Source: CAVSUR01 sp052143655
GTDB taxonomy: Bacteria; Actinomycetota; Actinomycetes; Streptosporangiales; Streptosporangiaceae
Direction of reading: 5' to 3'
DNA: 5,837 bases
Assembly: GCA_052143655.1 (NCBI GenBank)
Contig: JBKQSL010000450.1
Span: 1 to 5,837 of the forward strand
The notes below the pieces were generated by a model. The model had not been told where the DNA came from. It made no database searches and was given only the letters and a program-made list of their open reading frames with translations. Shown here in pieces: positions 1 through 4,867 of this stretch. Position 1 is the first letter of the stretch. Every line of letters begins with the position of its first letter. Position numbers and translations under genes: made by a program.

Positions 1-335
1 CTAGTCAGCAACACGACCGGGCGTTCCAGTTCAAGCGCCGTGGCGGCAACGACAGCATCGATGGCACAACGATGGCCCGATAGGCCTGTCGCCCCGAGCA
101 ACTCGCCAGCCCGGCGTGCGATCTCGGCAGTCACTGGCACGACGGTGATCCTAGAGAGCACCCGATGCACAGCCGCATCACGCGCGCCACCCCTGAGAGC
201 TTCCGTCAAAGTGATCGCGCTCACTGCGACCCGCGCACGCCGCGCGCGGGCGGTGTCCAGATGGGCACGTGCGCGCGCATCACCCGCCGCCAGCTTTGAG
301 AGCCCTTCACTATCGAGGACCAGCGTCCCGCCCAC
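1..335 (-). CDS. PIN-domain toxin of a VapBC-like type II toxin-antitoxin pair (C-terminus cut by window edge)
   Basis: Probable Mg2+-dependent endoribonuclease toxin that would act in the cytoplasm on RNA and be held inactive by the antitoxin encoded just upstream. I translated 111 residues from the minus strand. The N-terminus has the PIN strand and first acidic residue (TLVLDSEGL, D8), a middle acidic residue in SAITLTEALRGG (E45), and the helix with the third one (CAIDAVVAATALE, D93). The last visible residues (VVLLT) lead into the usual TSD motif, which lies outside the window. The GTG used here lies 2 nt after the antitoxin stop. An in-frame GTG at 356-354 would add MAGRRVT and overlap the antitoxin; neither has a strong ribosome site, so the start is open. 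By hand count 36 of 111 codons end in A or T, more than in the genes to the right. The fold call is firm; the RNA target is unknown. Confidence 0.85.
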   Translation of the reverse strand, partial: MGGTLVLDSEGLSKLAAGDARARAHLDTARARRARVAVSAITLTEALRGGARDAAVHRVLSRITVVPVTAEIARRAGELLGATGLSGHRCAIDAVVAATALELERPVVLLT

Positions 336-337
336 GG

Positions 338-856
338 TTACTCGTCGTCCGGCCACGCAGCGCGCGCCTGCGCCAGATGTTCTTCGGGAACAGGTCCATG
401 CTCGGAGACGAGCAATTCCGACAGCTCGCCCAGCAGGTCCAGTTCGAGCTGGCGGGTCACCGCCTCGGTCACGTACTGGCTGAACTTCCCGCGCCCGACA
501 CGGCGCTGGACGGCGGAAGTAAGGTCCTCCGGCATTGACACGCTGACCTTGCGAGCCGCACCAGCATGCTTAACCTGAACGACACGGTGACTGGCGACAA
601 GGTCCGGGGTATGCGCTCCGACGTCACTATGCCTGAGCGCAAGAAGCGGGGTCAGTTGTGCAGCCAGGCTTGGCATCGTGACAATCTGCAGGGCGGCAGC
701 GGCCTCGACAGCACGCCTGGCCTCGTCTCCCAACCCAGGCGAAGACAGGAACTTGGCTAGTTCAGCTGGCGTGTGCGTGTCGAGCGCGCGGACAAGCCCA
801 ATGATCTCTTGCAGACGCTCGTCCTGCTCTTCAGCATGGACCGGGTCAGCGCTCAT
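338..856 (-). CDS. Ribbon-helix-helix/VapB-like antitoxin with a long N-terminal extension
   Basis: Antitoxin partner of the PIN toxin directly downstream. The C-terminal part carries the recognisable region: a beta strand KVSVSMPEDL (103-112), a basic turn RVGRGKFSQYVTEAV (about 119-133) as in ribbon-helix-helix DNA-binding antitoxins, then an acidic tail (LDLLGELSELLVSEHGPVP, ending AWPDDE) of the kind that wraps the toxin. Such antitoxins usually have 70-90 residues; this one has 172, with about 100 residues ahead of the RHH core. That extension is helical-looking (RLQEIIGLVRALDTHTPAEL and more) and I do not recognise it. The ATG at 856 is favoured because a TANNNT -10 element sits exactly six bases before it and a palindrome covers that element, fitting a leaderless autoregulated mRNA. 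No Shine-Dalgarno sequence precedes it. A shorter product from an internal start is possible but no good internal site is seen. Confidence 0.8.
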   Translation of the reverse strand: MSADPVHAEEQDERLQEIIGLVRALDTHTPAELAKFLSSPGLGDEARRAVEAAAALQIVTMPSLAAQLTPLLALRHSDVGAHTPDLVASHRVVQVKHAGAARKVSVSMPEDLTSAVQRRVGRGKFSQYVTEAVTRQLELDLLGELSELLVSEHGPVPEEHLAQARAAWPDDE

Positions 857-868
857 GAGATGATGCTA
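857..868 (-). promoter_or_regulatory. Leaderless promoter -10 element of the VapBC-like operon
   Basis: Read on the minus strand, TAGCAT (868-863) is followed by CATCTC and then the antitoxin ATG. This puts the A of ATG at the expected +1 of a TANNNT -10 box. No purine-rich ribosome site lies before the ATG, which agrees with a leaderless transcript, common in actinomycetes. The -35 region (around 886-891) does not match a consensus well. This is inference from spacing. Confidence 0.55.
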
Positions 869-880
869 CCACCGGTAGCA
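864..880. promoter_or_regulatory. Palindromic operator candidate over the antitoxin -10 box
   Basis: Perfect inverted repeat TGCTACC-ACC-GGTAGCA, with 7-bp arms and a 3-nt centre. One arm contains most of the TAGCAT -10 element of the antitoxin operon. A dimeric ribbon-helix-helix antitoxin binding here would block RNA polymerase, the usual autoregulation of type II TA operons. The repeat is directly visible; the role is inferred. Confidence 0.6.
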
Positions 881-933
881 AGACTGGGACGTCTGTTGCC
901 TCATTGGTCGCCCACCGCGACAAGTAACTCGCT

Positions 934-967
934 AAACATCCTAATTCTGGTGCGAATTAGGATGTTT
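934..967. repeat. 34-bp perfect inverted repeat (14-bp arms, 6-nt loop), A/T-rich
   Basis: The arms are AAACATCCTAATTC (934-947) and GAATTAGGATGTTT (954-967) around TGGTGC. CGC at 930-932 and GCG at 968-970 can add three pairs with one bulged T. It is strikingly A/T-rich within G+C-rich DNA and lies where a minus-strand ORF with a coupled start (1072) runs out. It has no T-tract on either side, so it is not a classic intrinsic terminator. It could be a U-less terminator, a repressor operator or a tyrosine-recombinase-type site (it can be described as 13-8-13). The sequence alone does not decide. Confidence 0.7.
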
Positions 968-1072
968 GCGGATTTGCTTAGCAGGTTTCCGGCAGTCGAC
1001 GTCATCGCGGTCGTCGGCGACGCGCTGGCGGTACCGGGCGATGATCAGCGTCGCAGGCTGGGCGCTGGTCAT
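941..1072 (-). pseudogene. Truncated 5' end of an unidentified gene coupled to the glycosyltransferase remnant
   Basis: A 43-codon frame that starts MTSAQPATLIIARYRQRV and stops inside the 34-bp inverted repeat at 934-967. Its ATG (1072-1070) overlaps the TGA of the preceding frame (1071-1069) as ATGA, the arrangement of translationally coupled actinomycete genes. The first 25 or so residues look like an ordinary protein start; the end (KPAKQIRKHPNSHQN) is simply the translated A/T-rich repeat region. I take it as a gene cut off after its start, though it could be a non-coding frame. I do not recognise the family. Confidence 0.35.
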
Positions 1073-1736
1073 AGCCGTGCCTTGCGCGTGGCGGTGACTT
1101 GCTCGTAGAGGCGAAGGCAGGCGCGGGCGTGGTGGCCGGCGGTCAACAGGTGAGCGCGCTGGCTGGCTGCCTTGGCATCCGGGCACGGAAGGGCTGCAGC
1201 GGTGGCCTGCTGGCAGGCGGTCAGCTACGTCACAGGCTGCGATGTCGGTGTCGCGGAGCAGCCCGCTTGCGTGTTCGAGGATGCGGTCGGCGGGCCAGAA
1301 CGCGCGGGCTGGGGCTCGTAGGGGACGCCGGCAGAGCCGATGCGGTGGACGCGGGCGCCGCATCGGCGCAGCGCTGCGGTGCGCCCTGGTGCGGGCGGAC
1401 AGGTCGCCGCGGACGACGGCCGGCGCCCGCTGCTGCGGCGGGGATCTGAAGGTAATCGCGGGTTTCGGATTCCCAGGTGGAGCAGTCGATCACGTCCGGG
1501 CGGATCCTGATGAGCGCTGTGGTGACAGCGCGCCGGTGGGCGGACATGTCGTCGGTGCGGCGCCAGACGATCAGCTTCGCGTCAGGAGCGCGGACCGGAT
1601 CGGGGGTGCCCTGGGTGATGACGGTGACCTCGTGGCCGCGCGCGTCCAGCCGCTTTGCGAGCGCCCGGTAGAGAGTGCAGATGCCGCCGCAGGTGATCTG
1701 GTGGATGCCGCGGTGGACCAGGCAGACGCGCATCAC
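1069..1736 (-). pseudogene. Decayed GT4-family glycosyltransferase (frameshifts and internal loss)
   Basis: The start is clear: MMRVCLVHRGIHQITCGGIC with the glycine-rich loop of a GT-B N-terminal domain, then LAKRLDARGHEVTVITQ and DVIDCSTWESE (to about residue 99, base 1440). The frame then shifts: 1426-1388 in the next frame reads APAVVRGDLSART, as expected for the continuing domain. That frame stays open through RILEHASGLLRDTDIAACDV to about 1226. A second shift at about 1225 leads to the C-terminal end RAHLLT...HHARACLRLYEQV, which ends at the TGA 1071-1069 and resembles the final helix of GT4 enzymes. At 668 bp it is well below the roughly 1,100 bp of the family, so an internal part is missing, including the usual nucleotide-sugar EX7E region. 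The ATG overlaps the kinase stop (ATGA, 1736-1733). Original donor and acceptor are unknown. N-terminal assignment firm, C-terminal one moderate. Confidence 0.65.
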
Positions 1737-2620
1737 GCCCTCCTCTTCCAGGCTGCTGCGTGGAGCCGGTCACGGGCCCCCGCCCAGGCGGTGCCCAGCA
1801 GTGCAAGCCGGCGGGCCCGCATCGGGCTATCCGGCAGTTCGCGATGAATGCGCAGCTCACGGGCGAGTACCAGGGCGAGGTTCACCGCGAACGGCTCCTC
1901 GGTCCCGGCGTCAGCGACGATCTGGTCAATCCGGGTGCGGGCGGCCGGGGTGCGTACGCCGAGCAGGGTGTGCAGCATCGCGAGATCGAAGCCGGGCAGG
2001 AACGTGCCGGTGAACTCCCAGTCGACCAGCGCGCAGCCGCCGTCGCCAGTGAGCAGCAGGTTGCTGGGCAGCGGATCCCCGTGGCCGATCTCCCCTGCCT
2101 GATCACACATGGCCAGGAGCCGCTGCAGGGCGTCGCGGTCGGCGTCGGTGAGGTACCCGGACGCGTGGTAACGGCTGATGCGGTCGGGATAGTCCCAGAC
2201 GGGTGCGAATGGGCCGGATCCGGGCCGCCAGGCGCTGAGCCTGCGGATGGCGGCAAGGCAGGGCTCGATCTCTGCTGCGGTGAGGAGGCGACCGGGATAG
2301 CGTTCGGTGTCCAGCGGCTGGGCGTCGAGGCGCTCGAGCACCAGGAGTCTCATGCCGTCGGCGTGGATCAGCGCAGGCACCCGCACCGGGGGCGGTTCCT
2401 GCTCGAAGGCCCGGTAGATGGCGATCTCGTGCCGCCATCTGGCCTGCCAGAATTCGCCACCGTCCAGGAGCAGCTTGACCACGACGGGTCGGCCCGCCAG
2501 GTCACCGGCGGACAGCAGCGTCTTGCCGCTGCGCCGCAGGACGGTCACATCGCGCAGGCCGAGCCGGGCTGCGGCGGCCGCCACGTCGGGGGCCAGGCTG
2601 TCAGGCGGCGTCGGCGGCAC
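1733..2620 (-). CDS. APH/choline-kinase-fold phosphotransferase
   Basis: ATP-dependent small-molecule kinase of the aminoglycoside phosphotransferase (APH) fold, 295 residues, soluble. In order: ATP-binding lysine in RPVVVKLLL (K49), helix-C glutamate in RHEIAIYRAF (E65), hinge-like MRLLVLERLD (90-99), catalytic loop HGDPLPSNLLL (H180, D182, N187), and the Mg2+-binding aspartate in CALVDWEFTG (D200). All key residues are present, so the gene looks intact. The GTG start at 2620 is chosen because AAGGAG lies six bases before it; longer frames to 2758 lack such a site and run over the upstream remnant. It overlaps the preceding frame's stop by 20 nt and the glycosyltransferase start by 4 nt, so it was the middle gene of a coupled operon. 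The substrate cannot be read from sequence: an antibiotic-resistance role is possible, but with a glycosyltransferase neighbour a sugar or natural-product intermediate is equally likely. Confidence 0.88.
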   Translation of the reverse strand: MPPTPPDSLAPDVAAAAARLGLRDVTVLRRSGKTLLSAGDLAGRPVVVKLLLDGGEFWQARWRHEIAIYRAFEQEPPPVRVPALIHADGMRLLVLERLDAQPLDTERYPGRLLTAAEIEPCLAAIRRLSAWRPGSGPFAPVWDYPDRISRYHASGYLTDADRDALQRLLAMCDQAGEIGHGDPLPSNLLLTGDGGCALVDWEFTGTFLPGFDLAMLHTLLGVRTPAARTRIDQIVADAGTEEPFAVNLALVLARELRIHRELPDSPMRARRLALLGTAWAGARDRLHAAAWKRRA

Positions 2621-2726
2621 CAGGATCTCCTTGCACAGCGTGGCGGATGCGGTCGATGAGCCCATCCTCGGCCCCGGCACCAGTCCAGGCGTCGGCCAGC
2701 AGGCGCAGCAGTGCTGGAAGTACAGG
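2601..2726 (-). pseudogene. 3' end of an unidentified gene upstream of the kinase
   Basis: A 41-codon minus-strand frame reading PVLPALLRLLADAWTGAGAE (from 2726), then DGLIDRIRHAVQGDPGAADA, ending with TGA at 2603-2601. It has natural-looking C-terminal composition and overlaps the kinase GTG by 20 nt, as a co-translated upstream gene would. A TGA at 2729-2727 closes the frame on the other side, and within 50 bases the plus strand already carries a different gene's tail, so the 5' part has been lost. I do not recognise the family. Chance open frame is possible at this length and G+C content. Confidence 0.4.
2627..2632 (-). promoter_or_regulatory. Ribosome binding site that sets the kinase start
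   Basis: AAGGAG on the minus strand, followed by the 6-nt spacer ATCCTG and GTG (2620-2618). It lies inside the 3' end of the preceding frame, which supports translational coupling and rules against the upstream ATG codons at 2758 and 2665. Confidence 0.75.
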
Positions 2727-2764
2727 TCAGCGAGGGGCCGCCCCATGCTCGGCGGCATCGCTCA

Positions 2765-2869
2765 GACCGCGCTACCAGGAAGCAGCACATCCCCTTCGGC
2801 CCCTTCATGATCGCCGGGGCGTTCGTGATGATTCTCGCCTGGCACGGCGCGGGTTCCCACTTCGCGTGA
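2765..2869 (+). pseudogene. 3' remnant of a prepilin peptidase (A24 family)
   Basis: A plus-strand frame ending at TGA 2867-2869 reads RATRKQHIPFGPFMIAG, then AFVMILAWHGAGSHFA. The IPFGPF motif followed by a hydrophobic segment is the hallmark C-terminus of type IV prepilin leader peptidases (PilD/TadV-like A24 aspartyl proteases), membrane enzymes that process pilin and pseudopilin precursors. Only about 34 codons remain; the catalytic aspartates and the other membrane segments are absent, so it cannot be active. The upstream junction lies roughly at 2740-2770, next to the unrelated minus-strand operon remnant, marking a rearrangement point. The fragment is short but the motif is distinctive. 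Confidence 0.65.
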
Positions 2870-2891
2870 CATGAGGCAGCGGCTGCCCGAC

Positions 2892-2917
2892 GCAGGGCGG
2901 GCGAAAGCCCGCGCTGC
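2892..2917 (+). terminator. GNRA-loop hairpin after the prepilin peptidase remnant
   Basis: GCGGGC-GAAA-GCCCGC (2897-2912) with a further GCAG/CTGC pairing beyond a single G-G mismatch. It lies 23 nt downstream of the remnant's stop. There is no T-tract, but U-less hairpins terminate transcription in many actinomycetes. It may be the original terminator of the peptidase gene. Confidence 0.5.
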
Positions 2918-2967
2918 CGGGTGCCGGTGAGCCGTCAGGACACGGCTTGCCCGCACGCGCACCTGCT

Positions 2968-2986
2968 CAAGCCCGTGGGCTTGACA
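2968..2986 (+). promoter_or_regulatory. Candidate -35 (TTGACA) with an overlapping palindrome, upstream of the ArsR gene
   Basis: TTGACA at 2981-2986 matches the housekeeping -35 consensus. The perfect palindrome CAAGCCC-GT-GGGCTTG (2968-2983) ends inside it. A/T-rich -10 candidates lie downstream (CAATCT at 3004-3009, spacer 17, is a poor match; TAAAAC at 3025-3030 would pair with another -35), so the exact promoter is unsure. Confidence 0.4.
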
Positions 2987-3005
2987 GCGAGGAATCCGTG
3001 CGACA

Positions 3006-3045
3006 ATCTATAACCAACTCTTTCTAAAACTGGATGGTTATAGAT
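3006..3045. promoter_or_regulatory. Long inverted repeat (11-bp arms) at the ArsR gene start, likely autoregulatory operator
   Basis: ATCTATAACCA (3006-3016) and TGGTTATAGAT (3035-3045) are perfect inverted copies separated by 18 bp; the right arm runs into the ATG at 3044. This A/T-rich element stands out from its surroundings and is placed where a repressor would block both transcription and start-codon access. ArsR-family repressors bind such dyads as dimers. Operator role is inferred. Confidence 0.65.
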
Positions 3046-3427
3046 GGCTAGCGACCGGCTTAGTCTCGTGTTCGGGGCCCTCGCCGACCCGATCCGGCGG
3101 GCGATCTTGACCCGGCTGTCCGAGGGCGAAGCCACCGTCGCCGAGCTCGCCGCGCCGTTCAGCGTGTCCCAGCCGGCGATCTCCAAGCACCTCAAGGTGC
3201 TGGAAAACGCGGGCCTGGTCTCGCGCACCCGCCGCGCCACCGCCCGGCTCAGCCGTCTAGAGGCCGAGCCGCTGCGTGAGGTGACCACCTGGCTAGCCCG
3301 CTACCAGCGGTTCTGGGACGAAAGCCACGAGCGGCTCGACGACCTGCTCGCCGCCCTGCAAGCCCGCCAGGAAGAGGGCCCTGGCCAGCACCCGGCCGTC
3401 ACAGCGAAGGGAAACGACGATGAGTAA
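3044..3427 (+). CDS. ArsR-family winged-helix transcriptional repressor
   Basis: 127-residue DNA-binding regulator. The N-terminus LVFGALADPIRRAILTRLSE is the classic ArsR/SdpR helix pair, followed by the helix-turn-helix TVAELAAPFSVSQPAISKHL (about 31-50), the recognition-to-wing segment KVLENAGLVSRTRRATARLS, and a dimerisation helix (LREVTTWLARYQRFWDESHE). There are no cysteines, so it is not a classic metal-thiol sensor; the signal is unknown. GGATGG lies six bases before the ATG. It overlaps the next gene by 8 nt, the common actinobacterial arrangement of an ArsR repressor co-transcribed with an AHSA1/SRPBCC protein. The inverted repeat at the start codon suggests self-regulation of the whole operon. 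Confidence 0.92.
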   Translation: MASDRLSLVFGALADPIRRAILTRLSEGEATVAELAAPFSVSQPAISKHLKVLENAGLVSRTRRATARLSRLEAEPLREVTTWLARYQRFWDESHERLDDLLAALQARQEEGPGQHPAVTAKGNDDE

Positions 3428-3899
3428 GACGCAGATCACCGCAGAACCCGGCATCCCGCAGATCATCATCACCCGCGAGTTCGACGCACCGCGCGGCATG
3501 GTATTCCGCACCCATATCGAGCCGGAGCTACTGGCGCAGTGGCTGGGCCCGCGCGACCTGGCGATGACGATCGACCGCTACGACGCCCGCGACGGCGGCA
3601 CCTGGCGCTACGTGCAGACCGACGCCCAGGGCAACAGCTACGGCTTCCACGGCGTGTTCCACGGCGACCCGTCGCCGGATGCCATCGTGCAGACGTTCGA
3701 GTTCGAGGGCGCTCCCGGCCACGTCGCCCTGCAGACCGTGACATTCACCGAACACGGCCGCAGGAGGCTGGCGCGCACCGTCTCGGCCTTCCAGTCCATC
3801 GAGGACCGCGACGCCATGATCGCCTCCGGCATGGAACGCGGCACCCGCGACTCCGGCGACCGGCTGGACGAACTGCTCGCCAAGCTCCAGGCCGGCTGA
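3420..3899 (+). CDS. SRPBCC/AHSA1-domain protein
   Basis: 159-residue single-domain START-like (SRPBCC) protein of the AHSA1 type, a fold with a deep hydrophobic ligand cavity; most bacterial members have no assigned ligand. Visible features: first strand IIITREFDAPRGMVFRTHIE (15-34), the LLAQWLGP motif (37-44), the strand DGGTWRYVQTDAQGNSYGFHG (58-78), and the conserved C-terminal helix with RDAMIASGMERGTRDSGDRL followed by DELLAKLQAG. Length is typical and all parts are present. Its ATG lies within the end of the ArsR gene (ATGAGTAA), with GAAGGG eight bases upstream, so the two are coupled. Neighbours suggest a role in sensing or handling a small hydrophobic compound, but that is a guess from context. 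Confidence 0.9.
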   Translation: MSKTQITAEPGIPQIIITREFDAPRGMVFRTHIEPELLAQWLGPRDLAMTIDRYDARDGGTWRYVQTDAQGNSYGFHGVFHGDPSPDAIVQTFEFEGAPGHVALQTVTFTEHGRRRLARTVSAFQSIEDRDAMIASGMERGTRDSGDRLDELLAKLQAG

Positions 3900-3921
3900 C
3901 CTGCGACCCACCCACGTGCCC

Positions 3922-3939
3922 GGGGCGCAGGACCGCCCC
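3922..3939 (+). terminator. Hairpin after the SRPBCC gene (possible weak or attenuating terminator)
   Basis: GGGGCG (3922-3927) pairs with CGCCCC (3934-3939) around CAGGAC, 22 nt past the stop codon and before the next ribosome site. It has a 6-bp stem and no T-tract. It may reduce read-through into the downstream genes; function is uncertain. Confidence 0.3.
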
Positions 3940-3954
3940 AGGGACGAAACCCTG

Positions 3955-3960
3955 AAGGAG
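3955..3960 (+). promoter_or_regulatory. Strong ribosome binding site before the frameshifted small ORF
   Basis: AAGGAG with spacer ATAGCC before the ATG at 3967. It is among the best ribosome sites in the window and shows that a gene started here, although its present frame does not continue into the sensible downstream coding part. Confidence 0.7.
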
Positions 3961-3966
3961 ATAGCC

Positions 3967-4135
3967 ATGACCACAACCAGCACCGCAGCAACCAGGACGG
4001 GCCGCGAGACCGGCCGGAAGCACAGCGGCAAGCGCCGTCGCGCTGACCATCCCGCTATGCGCCGCCCTCACGCTCATCGCCCGCGCCCGCTGGGAGCACA
4101 CCGCCAAGCTCCTGGCCGCGCGAACCGGCCGGTGA
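3967..4135 (+). pseudogene. Frameshifted gene for a small single-pass membrane protein
   Basis: The ATG behind AAGGAG starts MTTTSTAATRTGRET, but continuing that frame gives an Arg/Pro-rich run to 4254 that looks non-coding. From about 4013 the +1 frame reads AGSTAASAVALTIPLCAALT, then LIARARWEHTAKLLAARTGR, ending at TGA 4133-4135. This has a hydrophobic stretch of about 18 residues followed by a basic, amphipathic tail, as in a small membrane protein of about 55 residues. The two halves join at about codons 13-17, implying one base lost or gained there. Alternatives are a sequencing error (making the gene intact) or, less likely, programmed frameshifting; no slippery motif stands out. It sits between the SRPBCC and DHFR-like genes on the same strand. 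Family not recognised. Confidence 0.5.
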
Positions 4136-4173
4136 CCCTGGGGCCGCCGCCAGACCGCACACCACAGCGCCCC

Positions 4174-4201
4174 GCCGCTGGTGCCCACCGGGGCCAGCGG
4201 C
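4174..4201 (+). terminator. Hairpin between the small ORF and the DHFR-like gene
   Basis: GCCGCTGG (4174-4181) pairs perfectly with CCAGCGGC (4194-4201) around a 12-nt loop. It has an 8-bp G+C-rich stem without a T-tract. It may end the ArsR-led transcript before the DHFR-like gene, or be a regulatory stem in its leader. Confidence 0.4.
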
Positions 4202-4280
4202 AGTCAGCGCCGGAATCCAGCCAGCGCGTTCCCGCGCCGGTGATGCTGCCCTAGCAACCCACTAAGCCAGGCAAGTCACG

Positions 4281-4286
4281 AGGAGG
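4281..4286 (+). promoter_or_regulatory. Ribosome binding site of the DHFR-like gene
   Basis: Consensus AGGAGG, five bases before the ATG at 4292. It fixes the start and predicts strong translation. Confidence 0.8.
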
Positions 4287-4291
4287 ACCAA

Positions 4292-4867
4292 ATGAGAACG
4301 GTACGGCTATACATGACGATGACCTGCGACGGCTGCTTCGCCGGCCCCAGCGGCGAACTCGACTGGATGGCAGCCGCGCCCGACCCCGAGATGAACCGCG
4401 ACATCGTCGACCTGATCGGCCAGGCCGACACCGCGTTCATGGGCTACCCCACAGCCTCGGGGATGATCCCGTACTGGCGCCAGGCCGCCGCCAACCCGGC
4501 AGCCCCCGAAGGCGAGCACGCCATCGCCGATGCCGTGAACCGGGTCCACAGCCTGATCCTGTCCAGAACCGAGGAGGAGATCCCGTGGGACAACGCCGAG
4601 CTGCTCCTGGTGCGAGACGACGACGACCTGCGCGAGGCGGTCAGCGCCGCCAAGCACCAGCCCGGCCGCGACATCGGGGTGCCAGGAGGCATCCGGACCG
4701 CGCAGCTATTCGCACGCCTCGGGCTGATCGACGAGTACGTGCTCATGATGCATCCGGTCGCCCTGGGCGAAGGCAAGCGGATATTCACCCGCCGCACCGA
4801 CCTCGACCTACACAGCGCCAAGGCCTACCGCTCCGGCGTGACACGCCTGACCTACCGGCCCCGGTAA
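4292..4867 (+). CDS. Dihydrofolate reductase-like protein (RibD C-terminal domain family)
   Basis: 191-residue cytoplasmic protein with the DHFR/RibD-C fold, which binds NADPH. Family features in order: first strand VRLYMTMTCDGCFAGPSGEL (4-23) with DW shortly after, the ADTAFMGYPTASGM stretch (46-58), where most members have G-R-x-T-Y, the strand VHSLILSRTEE (85-95), the dinucleotide-binding glycines in IGVPGGIRTAQLF (128-140), and the C-terminal block LIDEYVLMMHPVALGEGKRI (145-164). Length is normal. Members of this YyaP/YqjI-like group are usually annotated only as dihydrofolate reductase family; true folate reduction is unlikely to be the main role, and the substrate is unknown. Arg to Tyr in the usual GRxTY motif is a visible oddity. 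Same strand as the ArsR and SRPBCC genes, a frequent grouping in actinomycetes, but a hairpin and about 390 bp separate them. Confidence 0.9.
   Translation: MRTVRLYMTMTCDGCFAGPSGELDWMAAAPDPEMNRDIVDLIGQADTAFMGYPTASGMIPYWRQAAANPAAPEGEHAIADAVNRVHSLILSRTEEEIPWDNAELLLVRDDDDLREAVSAAKHQPGRDIGVPGGIRTAQLFARLGLIDEYVLMMHPVALGEGKRIFTRRTDLDLHSAKAYRSGVTRLTYRPR

Noticed and set aside
1760..2659. 299-codon plus-strand open frame opposite the kinase
   Set aside because: It is antisense to a kinase with a full set of catalytic motifs, has no ribosome site and shows no domain features; long antisense frames are expected at this G+C content.
3528..4031. 167-codon minus-strand frame opposite the SRPBCC gene
   Set aside because: Mirror of a conserved gene; no supporting start signal or motif.
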